This document shows, piece by piece, positions 1 to 8,129 of a DNA stretch of 64,000 bases. Below the pieces are notes generated by a model. The model worked only from the letters and a program-made list of their open reading frames with translations, ran no database searches and was not told the DNA's origin. The stretch covers positions 154,603 through 218,602 of the forward strand of contig JAKUCV010004356.1 of assembly GCA_028386065.3 (NCBI GenBank), in the 5' to 3' direction. Made by a program: the position numbers and the translations under genes. Each line of letters opens with the position of its first letter. Within the stretch, counting starts at the first letter, position 1. This DNA comes from Turnera subulata. Its lineage: Eukaryota; Streptophyta; Magnoliopsida; Malpighiales; Passifloraceae.

Positions 1-154
1 CAATCTTGCTCAGGGAAATTGTTGTATTGCCAAATCCCTCAAGGGCCATATATATTTTAGAACAATGGCCAAGCTTGTTCCTCTGTGAAGTGATTAAACT
101 CCTCCATAATCATGTATACGTTCTTCCTTGAAAGACCATGCCCACTGGGTCTTC
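1..154 (-). mobile_element. Fragment of decayed ground-layer retroelement left of the LTR element
   Basis: This stretch ends at the left target duplication (TCTTC, 150-154) of the LTR element that follows, so it was once continuous with 10874 onward. The minus strand can be read as a short open stretch of about 30 codons before stops appear, with no domain I recognise. It is probably part of the decayed Tat-like element seen at 10874-12952, but that rests on position only. Confidence 0.4.
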
Positions 155-2550
155 TGAAACTCCCCGACCCGTATTTACCGTACAAAGTAAACACGTGCCG
201 GAACTGTGACAACCCAACCAAAATCAAGCCCAGCATACAGTGTGTACAACAGTAACTCGGGCCCAACCGCCCAAAATAGGAAACATCATAAATAACAAAA
301 CCGGCCCGATGGCCCAATAATAGTAAAAACAATGCACAGTGGAAGACTTAATAACTCACATAAACACTGTATGTGACACAGATGCAAACTATGGATCCAA
401 GCCCTGTCCAAGGGATAACGCCGCAGCCTGTCTGGAATGCACCAAACCTGTACAACAAATAACTCATCCTACGGGATGAAAGCCCGCAGGTGAGGGGTGA
501 GTCCGAAGTGCTCACCGACGAAGGAAAGACAATCAATATGAACACTAAAATTACTCAAGGTCAATAATAAGTAAAATCCACCAAAATACACCAAATCGAA
601 AGACAGGACCCAAAACCGGTCCAAAACCGAAAAGACTCCAATAAAATCCAATTTTCCAGTTTTATCTTTCCGGGCCCCGTCATGGATAAGCTAGCGGTCA
701 GACCTGGTTATCAATACATTTCGGGTGCCAGACCAAATCCAGAGAACCCAGGGATCGACATCCCAAAAATAATCACGGGATAGACATCCCAAGCATAAAC
801 ATGCTTATCACGAGAACCCAGGTCAAGGCCATCACGAAATTGTCTTAAACCATCGAGTCGTACCACTACTTATCACGTGACAATTATATTATCGTCATCA
901 AAAACCAAATCACAGGGATCGACATCCCTAACCAGGATACCGGGATAGACATCCCTATCCAAAAATCAAGGATCGACATCCTTGTCACAACTTATTAATT
1001 ATTCCATTATACTCATGGTCAAGACACGAAAATAAATATTCAAACCCAATCAAAATATTGGGATAAACATCCCGACAACAATCAAGACCATGGGATAAAC
1101 ATCCCGAAACATACCACAGAAAATGCAATAATCAACAAACATGATAACCGAGTAATACAGGCACATATTGAAGGAAATCCATCCTCACCTTGGCCGATTA
1201 CTCAACTCCGGAAACAATGACCGGTCCGACGCCGGCTCCTCGGGAAACTGCCCGATGACAAAACCTATACCAAAAACAATATATACACATAAATGCACAT
1301 AATCGGTATACTATGATGCCAATACTACGAAATATACCCATCCCGGTTCATATCCGTTATTATTAACTTTTACCGAAAATATTTTACCGTACGTATTTCT
1401 GAATATAATTTCGGCACCATACTTTAATTAAAACTCTTTTCAAAATATTTTTCATAAATTAATTATACTTTTCCAAAATATTAAACATCATAATTTTCCT
1501 AGGAATTATAACTTATATATATTTATCCCAAAGTTATTTTCATAAAATGTTATACTTGCCAAAATTTAATTACTAAATATTATTATTTTAGGAAAATCAT
1601 TTCCAGAGAATTTAATTATATAACTTATTTTCTGAAAATAAATACGAATTTATAAATACGCATACATATATTTCCCAAATTATTCCCGTATGCATAAATA
1701 TCAATTATTTTCCATATCTTATATTTCCAAAATTCCATAATAATCATATATTTGTTTTCCTAAATACTCCCATGTTTTATTTCTCAAAACATTAACCATA
1801 AATATATATATCAGAATTATTTTATCCTTTTATTACTATTATTATTATTTTTTTATTTTTATTTTTTTTACTGGACTGGGCCAAACAGTGTCGGCCCAAG
1901 CCTAGCACAGCACCAAACCCAGGCCCTAGACAGGAGCCTAGGCCTTGGCCCGTGCAGCCGGCCCAGTGACACACAGCCCAGGTCCAAGTGTTCTGACCCA
2001 ATCCAAAAATCCAAGCGTGACCCGGCCACGGAATGGGTCAGCTCGACCCTTCCGGGTCGTCCTCTCCCAAGCTCACTCGGTCACGGCAAGCGGTGGCGAT
2101 GACGAGGCGGGGCAAGGATGGCTACAGGCGAGCGGCGACAAGGTGGAGGCGACGACTTCGGTCGGTCGTCGAAGCAGCAGGCGGCGCGAAGTGTAGAGCG
2201 ACGAACGACGGTTGTGTAACAGCCCGGGTAAAATTTTTGATTTTTACCGGGACTGTAAAAGTCTTTTTACCGTGATTTACTGTTGAATTAATCTTGGGTA
2301 TTTAATTCAAGGTAAATCGGGCATCGTTTTTTGAAACCGAGAGTTTTCCCGCGCTCGTGATTTTTCCGTGGATTTTTCGGGCCTAAGTTGGTATTTTTCG
2401 GGTTTCGGAATTTCTCGGAAAATCACACCGGAAAATAACTAAGGGGGTATCAGTTATTTTCTGATCCGGACCGGACTCGCTCTGTAATGCAGACAAGCTG
2501 CATTATTACAGATTCACATGTCAACAGTGATGCACAGTGATTTTTACGGT

Positions 2551-2558
2551 TATAAAAG
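2551..2558 (+). promoter_or_regulatory. Probable LTR TATA box
   Basis: TATAAAAG lies about 340 bases into the solo LTR, directly before the purine-rich tract. The same spacing is seen in the solo LTR at 40036-42584 (TATAAAAT, 40361-40368). If this is the core promoter, U3 is only about 0.35 kb and the purine, GC-rich, AT-rich and hairpin zones are all transcribed as R-U5. Confidence 0.5.
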
Positions 2559-3249
2559 ACGGGAAGCAGGAGAAGGGGAAGAAGAAAAGAAGAAAGAAAA
2601 AAAAAGAGAGAAAAGGAGAGGAAAAAGAAAAAGAGAGAAAAAGAAAAAAAAAGAAATAGAAAAAGAAATAAATAAAGAAAAACAGAAAAATAGAAAAAAA
2701 AGAAAATAGAAAATTACTAAGAGAGGAAAAGAAAAAAAAAAGAAAGAAAAAAAAAACAAAAGGAAAATCGGAAGAAAATAGAAGAAAGAAAAGAGGAAAA
2801 TAGGAAAAAAAGGAAAAAAAATACAGAAAAGGAAAAAAGAAATAGGAAGAAAAGTGGATGAACAGTAGTCACCTTCTCCTCTCCCCGACAACTGTTCAAG
2901 CGAAGCTGATCGGCGCCGCCTCTCGACGCACCGACTCCACCACCATGCTCGCCGTCCTGTCGCCGACCTGACGCCGTCGCCTCCTCCCGTCCCCGCTGTG
3001 AGACACGCCGTCAGTGGCCTTTGACCAGCGGCGAAACCCGTGGATCTTGCTCCCAGCGCCGCTGACGACGAACCCGTCAGCCTTCCGCCTCCTTTCCGCC
3101 ACCCGTGGAGTCGCCCCGATGTCGCCGACTCCGCGCTAGCCTTCCCTCGCGTTGCCGCGCCGTCGACCGCCGCTGCTAGGAAAGAACCCGATTCTTCTGG
3201 GCGGGTCGCGCCTCCCTGGGTCCGGGTTGCCGGCTGGGTTTGTTTTATT

Positions 3250-3285
<36 letters not shown>

Positions 3286-4202
3286 TTGATTATATAATTA
3301 TTCTGGTATTTAATTTTCAAAAAAAATATATATTCACTTAGAGGAAAATATAGAAAGTATGATTTATGGTTTAGGGAAAATGTATGTATATATATGTACC
3401 TTGATAATCATGTTTTGTTTTGAAAAAAAAGTTATTATATATAATTAGGAAAAGATAAATATTGTATGTATAATTTCTGAAAATTATAAATACATTATTA
3501 ATTTTCTGTAAAATTATGGTAACTGGTACCTTTTGGAAAAATATTTATTTATGGTATACATGATTTATATTTCTGAAATATATAATTATTATGATAATGT
3601 AATTGTTTGGAAAAGTATTTTGTGTTGGAAATATATATGTGTATTTATAAATTCGAATTTATTTTCAGAAAATAAGTTTATGTAAATATACTTTCTGGAA
3701 ATGGAGTTTTCTAAAGATAATAACACTTGGGAATTATATTTTGGAAAGTATAATAATTTTTATGGAAATATTATGGAAAATATATACATATGTTATAATT
3801 TCCAGAAAAATTATGGTAATTATTATTTTGGAAAAAAGTATATTATTTTATGAAAATATTTTGGAAAGATTTTTAATTAAAGTATGGTACCGAAATTATA
3901 TTCGGAAATACGTACGGTTAAATATTTTCGGTAAATGGAAATAATAAAGGTTATGTAATCGGGATGGGTTATTTCGCAGTACTGGCATCATGACATACTC
4001 TTATGTGCATTTATGTGTATATACTGTGTTGTGTATAGGTTTGGATATCGGGCAGTTTCCCGAGGAGCCGGCGTCGGACCGGTCATTGTTTCCGGAGTTG
4101 GGTAATCGGCCAAGGTGAGGATGGATTTCCTTCTATATGTGCCTATATTACTCGGTTATTGAGTTTGATGTTGCATTTGCTGTGGATTGTTGTGGTTTGG
4201 TT

Positions 4203-4562
4203 CGGGATGTTTATCCCATTGTCTTGATTGTGGTCGGGATGTCTATCCCATGTCGGTTTTGGATGTTTATCCTTGCGTCTTTTTGGTTTACATATAATGG
4301 AATAAATAATAAATTATGAAAGGATGTCGATCCTTGGTAGGGATGTCTATCCCGGTGATTTGATTAGGGATGTTGATCCCTGAGATATGATTTTGGTTGA
4401 TGATAATACAATTGTCACGTGGTAAGTAGAGGTATGACCGGATGGTTTGAGACTGTTTTGTGGTGGCCATGATCTGGGTTACTTGCGATGGACATCTTGA
4501 TGCCGGTTTGATTGGGATGTTGATCCCTGAGTTTGATATTGGGATGTTGATCCCAGGTTCTT
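4203..4562 (+). repeat. Array of short hairpins GGGAT-N4-ATCCC in the LTR
   Basis: About eight units of the form GGGAT-GTYK-ATCCC occur here (for example GGGATGTTTATCCC, GGGATGTCTATCCC, GGGATGTTGATCCC, AAGGATGTCGATCCTT), separated by 15-60 unlike bases. The reverse-strand equivalents are in the other LTRs of this family (751-1105, 8725-9080, 21136-21560). Stem changes are matched on both sides. Confidence 0.8.
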
Positions 4563-5796
4563 TTTGATCTGACACCAGGAACAGGTTGATAACCTGGTAC
4601 GACCCTAGCTTATTCGTGACGGGGCCCGGAAAGATAAAATTGGAAATTGATTTTATTTGAGTCTTTTTGGTCTTGGACCGGTTTTGGGTCTTGTCTTTGG
4701 TTTGACTGTTATGTTTGACCTTGAGTAATTTTAGTGTTCATATTGATTGTCTTTCCTTCGTCGGTGAGCACTTCGGACTCACCCCTCACCTGCGGGCTTT
4801 CATCCCGTAGGATGGGCTATTTGTTGTACAGGATTGGTGCATTCCAGACAGGCTGCGACGTTATCCCTTGGACAGGGCTCGGATCCATAGTTTGCATCTA
4901 TGTCGCATACAGTGTTTATGTGAGTTAATAAGTCTTCCGCTGTACACTGTTTTATTATTGTTGGGCCATTGGGCCAGTTGAGTTGTTATTACTGTTTTTA
5001 CTTTGGGTTGTTGAGCCCGGATTTCTATTGTATACACTGTATGCTGGTCTTAATTTGGTTGGGTCGTCACAGTTCCGGCACGTGTTTACTGTGTACAGTA
5101 AATACGGGTCGGGGCGTTTCAGGCTGCGTGGGGGACTCGGCCTTCTTATCGTCGGCAGCAGCCGTCTCGCACGAGGGGAGGAGCGTCGTCGGGCGGCGGT
5201 GTCTCCTCGGCTTGGTGGCGGCATCGCAAGGATGAAGCTGGTGGTGGTGCTGTACCGTGAAGGGCGGGTCACGGTGGTCGGTAACGGTATGTGTTATTTA
5301 TTTTTTTTTCATCTCTTTTTTTTTCTTCCATTCTTTTCCTCTCTTTTTCACTCAATTCCTTTCTTCTCTTTTTTTCTATTTCAGTTTCTTTTTTTTTTCT
5401 CTTTTTTTTCCTTCTCCTTTTCTTTTTCTTCTCCTCTCCTTCCCTTCCTGCTTTCTTCTTCCGGCTTTAAACTGTTTTTTTTCCTTTTACTATACAACTT
5501 GTGAACCGTCAATAATGCAATTGTCTGGAGCGAGTCCGGTCCGGACCAGAAAATAACTGATACCCCCTTAGTTATTTTCCGGTGTGATTTTCCGAGAAAT
5601 TCCGAAACCCGAAAAATACCAACTTAGGCGCGAAAAATCCATGGAAAAATCACGAGCGCGGGAAAACTCTCGGTTACGAAAAAACGACGTCCGATTTACC
5701 TTGAATTAATTACCCAAGATTAATTCAACAGTAAATCACGGTAAAAAGACTTTTACAGTCCCGGTAAAAATCAAAAATTTTACCCGGGCTGTTACA

Positions 5797-5840
5797 GTCT
5801 ACCCACCTTAAAAAGAATTTCGTCCCGGAAATTCCATCTT
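5797..5840 (-). other. Polypurine tract region next to the 3' LTR
   Basis: Read on the minus strand this is CCGGGACGAAATTCTTTTTA followed by a short GGTGGG stretch and then the LTR start TGTAACAG. It matches in layout the minus-strand region at 57552-57590 beside another LTR. In Ty3/gypsy elements this purine stretch primes plus-strand DNA synthesis. Confidence 0.7.
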
Positions 5841-5937
5841 ATCCGTGGGTCCTACCACGATAAGCTTCTGGCACACTCTGCCAGGTGTCCAACCTCAACC
5901 CGAGATACCGCTTATACCCTTAAGCGACATCTCGTCC

Positions 5938-5951
5938 TCTATAAGAACCAA
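5938..5951 (+). promoter_or_regulatory. Possible TATA box before the antisense ORF
   Basis: CTCTATAAGAACC lies about 35 bases before the first ATG of the plus-strand ORF at 5982. It points against the direction of the LTR element. The evidence is the motif and spacing alone. Confidence 0.35.
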
Positions 5952-5981
5952 ACCTCATGACTGGCATACTCACGCACAGTC

Positions 5982-6359
5982 ATGGACTCTCCACTGAGAT
6001 CAAGAACTACCTTAGACTCCGAGAACAACAGCTACATCGGCGGCATTGCCTTCCCGACAAGCTCCGATGAAGAACCTCCGAAGAAGCGCTTCAAGACGAA
6101 CATCGTCGGCCTGAAGGAACACATGGTGGTCTCTCGAAGACGCCGGAAGAAGCGTGCTCCCAAAGAAGCTGAGGATCGAAAGGGCAAAGCGACGGCTGAA
6201 AGCAGCACACCGCAGCAGACTCTGACGCAGCTGAACGTCTCACTGAAGAAAATCAGCTCGGCGGTGTTGCAGATAGAACTGGCGTGCGCGGAGCTCTTCC
6301 CTCACATGAAGAACGTTCAAAAGCTTGTAAAAGACTTAGAGAAGCATGTAACTCAATAG
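5982..6359 (+). CDS. Antisense ORF, basic 125-aa protein of unknown function
   Basis: This ORF lies in the core of the minus-strand LTR element but on the opposite strand. It starts at the first ATG after a TATA-like motif and ends before an AT-rich tail containing an AAATAAG stretch near 6400, which could serve as a polyadenylation signal. The protein has an acidic-Ser patch, two basic clusters (KKRFK near residue 34; RRRRKKR near residue 52) that could be nuclear localisation signals, and a C-terminal third rich in Leu/Ile/Val at helix spacing, consistent with a short coiled coil. I do not recognise the family. It could be an antisense ORF of the retroelement or captured DNA. Its G/C-rich third positions differ from the AT-rich surroundings. 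Confidence 0.45.
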   Translation: MDSPLRSRTTLDSENNSYIGGIAFPTSSDEEPPKKRFKTNIVGLKEHMVVSRRRRKKRAPKEAEDRKGKATAESSTPQQTLTQLNVSLKKISSAVLQIELACAELFPHMKNVQKLVKDLEKHVTQ

Positions 6360-7173
6360 AGTACTTCTTCTCCTGTTGTAAAACCTTATAAATTAAATTA
6401 AATAAGTTTTCCTTTTTAAATCAAAATCTCTTGTGTTATGAAATCTCTCGTTAAACAGAAAAATAAAATATCTCAAAGCAAAATAAAAATCAACTATAAG
6501 AATATAAAATCAAATATAAGGAAATTAAAAACAAACTCGTTTAACAAAATCAAAACAAAAAGAAATTAAAACAAAATATATTTTCATGATCAGCGCCCAA
6601 ATCAGTCCTATGCATCCTCGATCCCGAGATACGTGACATACGGAGCTAACGGTGACGATCACAAGAGCGTCCTGTGTCCCTCGAAAGAAACGTTACCCAC
6701 TTGTTCATAAATTCCGCATGAGCCAAAAACGTCTGTCAAGGCAACGTATACCTCTATGATGTCCGAACAGGTGCAAGCTTGTCGCACATGCGCTCTACTC
6801 GAGGTGTGGTCCCATCAGTCTAGCCTCAACGATCACGGATGCATGTGATAAAAGATGCAGAAAAATATAGTAAAGCCATGGAAAGAAAGGACAAAGTAGC
6901 CAGAGCGAAAGAAAATCATAAGATGGAAAAAGGCTGAAAAACTCTGGCATTGGTAGCCCAAAAATCGTATAAAGTAACAAAGCAATAAATGAAGCAACGA
7001 CAAAATTTTCAAAAAGCAAATCCTGAAAATCGAAAACAGTAATCACGCTCCTCATAAGAGTATACAAGACGGAGCGGTGAGGTGTAAATCATCAAAAGCA
7101 TTTTAAAGCAACAAATGCTCAGAAAAACAAAACCACAACGCTCAAAAACAAAATACCCACTCGTCCAAACACG
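6360..7173. other. Non-coding spacer between the two antisense ORFs
   Basis: An AT-rich part (6370-6580) is followed by a more balanced part with no ORF that I can support. The minus-strand reading frame at 6795-7067 is hydrophobic but has no start context or family resemblance, so I do not call it. Confidence 0.4.
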
Positions 7174-7878
7174 ATGCCTGCTCCATCTTCCGTTTTCTTC
7201 GTCGAAGGTGCCAACCTAGGCAGAAGGAACCGTCTGGCCTACAGCATGGTCAACGAACGTCCAGAAGAGCTATCGAACGAGCTCGGCAGAATGCCGCGTC
7301 TGGTCTTCGTCGACAAGCTCTACTCATCGCAGTTCTTCATCACTCCCATGGAAGAGACCTTCTTTCTGGAGGACCATGACACTCTGAGGACCTCCTACTA
7401 CGGATCGGCAAACTCCATCATGTTCTTCATCTCCGAAAGGCTTCAGGAGTTCAACCTGGAGTCCACTTGCCATACCCTGGAGCAAGGCACCTACTATCAG
7501 CTCTCGAATGACGGCCCAGAGCATGCCCAGAGTAACTCGTCTGCCCGTAACTTGGCCATAGGCCCGACTACTGGTGTGGAACTGCAGAGGAGTCGCAAGG
7601 CGTTCCCAGGAGTTCTCGCGTACCCTGAGGGACCTGAAGAACCAATACAAGCCAAACATGGTTCTTCTCACGGAGACCCAGTGGCAACCTCAAGACGATC
7701 ATGGCCTCATCCCACTCCGGTTCCCTCAAGCAAACCGGTTCGAGCTTCCCGGCCAGAACAACGCAGGCGGCATGTGGTTCTCGTGGAGCGACAGCATCCA
7801 GGCCAACATCAACAACGACCCGAACAGCTTCAGGGTCAACGTCGTTCCAAGGCGATAAATGTATTTCTATTTTTATAA
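7174..7878 (+). pseudogene. Antisense ORF with a frame-shifted endonuclease-like tail
   Basis: The ATG at 7174 opens a 234-codon frame. The first 130 codons have coding-like composition but no domain I know. From about 7570 the plausible coding frame moves by +1: the frame covering 7575-7858 reads WNCRGVARRSQEF, then a stretch with LLTETQ, then AGGMWFSW, and stops at 7856-7858. WNCRG...TET...GG is the start of the endonuclease/exonuclease/phosphatase fold as seen at the N-terminus of plant LINE ORF2 proteins. Only the first quarter of that domain is present and its catalytic centre is missing, so it would not be active. It reads as a fusion or captured fragment. Both frames end before an AT-rich tail. 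Confidence 0.45.
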
Positions 7879-7923
7879 AATATCAATGTAATATTTCTCT
7901 TTGTAATGAAATTATCAGTATTA

Positions 7924-8013
7924 TTAATAATATTTATATTTTCGCTTATTTATGGCATCATTACCTCTTATGTGTATGTTCTGCGACAGCTGGCGTCCCT
8001 CGACTGGATCCAT
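7924..8013 (-). pseudogene. Remnant of gag start in the non-autonomous element
   Basis: The minus-strand ATG at 8013 begins MDPVEGRQLSQN and runs about 29 codons to a stop. The related plus-strand element at 54213 starts gag with MDPVGGNQHATG at a similar distance from its primer site. So the element still carries the gag start codon region, and everything after it has been replaced by unrelated sequence. Confidence 0.55.
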
Positions 8014-8114
8014 AATGCACTAATTAAAATGATATAAAATAATAAACAAATGGAGCGAACTATGCAAACAAGGACAACTAACACACAAAGACTGCCCAAC
8101 AAGACCTAACGCCC

Positions 8115-8129
8115 GCTCCGCTACCAAAA
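8115..8129 (-). other. Primer-binding-site-like sequence
   Basis: Directly inside the 5' LTR the minus strand reads TTTTGGTAGCGGAGC. It resembles the complement of initiator tRNA-Met (TGGTATCAGAGC) with two changes. The same string follows the LTRs ending at 54085 and 59681. Confidence 0.65.

Larger units (their letters stand above)
2215..5121 (+). mobile_element. Solo LTR, plus orientation, nested in the 3' LTR
   Basis: It starts TGTAACAGCCCGGG and ends GGGGCGTTTCA, so it has the TG..CA ends of an LTR. Flanks GGTTG (2210-2214) and GGCTG (5122-5126) form a 5-bp duplication with one change. Removing it restores the sequence of the sister LTR around 10200. No internal region is attached, so it is a solo LTR, the usual product of LTR-LTR recombination. 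Landmarks: TATAAAAG at 2551-2558, a purine-rich tract at 2560-2855, a GC-rich block at 2870-3240, an AT-rich block to about 3960 and a hairpin array at 4200-4560. Confidence 0.9.
155..5796 (-). repeat. 3' LTR of the complete element (interrupted by a nested solo LTR)
   Basis: The minus-strand ends are TGTAACAGCC (5796 down) and GTTTCA (ending at 155). It aligns along its whole length with the 5' LTR at 8130-10873, apart from the 2.9-kb solo LTR at 2215-5121. Differences are sparse, so the insertion looks fairly young. From the minus-strand 5' end it has a terminal hairpin, a pyrimidine-rich block on the plus strand (5300-5470), a GC-rich block (5120-5280 and 1930-2214), an AT-rich block (1380-1860), a hairpin array (751-1105) and a conserved end (155-520). 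Confidence 0.85.

Noticed and set aside
323..545. Repeated 60-65 aa frames starting MFILIVFPSS in several LTRs (348-545, 4734-4928, 8323-8520, 20768-20950)
   Set aside because: They fall in the conserved LTR 3' zone on the sense strand, but frame ends and residues shift between copies and diverged LTRs break them. Conservation looks nucleotide-level, not protein-level.
751..1105. CRISPR-like array of short repeats
   Set aside because: The units are 14-16 bases, unevenly spaced, present in every LTR copy, and the organism is a plant. They are LTR hairpins.
2518..2899. Long Lys/Glu- or Phe-rich open frames in purine/pyrimidine tracts (also at 5257-5556, 10276-10634, 14012-14587, 18620-19174, 22875-23087, 37017-37514, 40274-40851)
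   Set aside because: They arise because nearly pure purine or pyrimidine sequence has few stop codons. Composition is extreme, frames differ between LTR copies, and all lie in LTR leader zones.
6795..7067. Hydrophobic 90-aa minus-strand frame in the LTR element core
   Set aside because: No start context, no family resemblance, and it lies on the strand where only gag remnants are expected.
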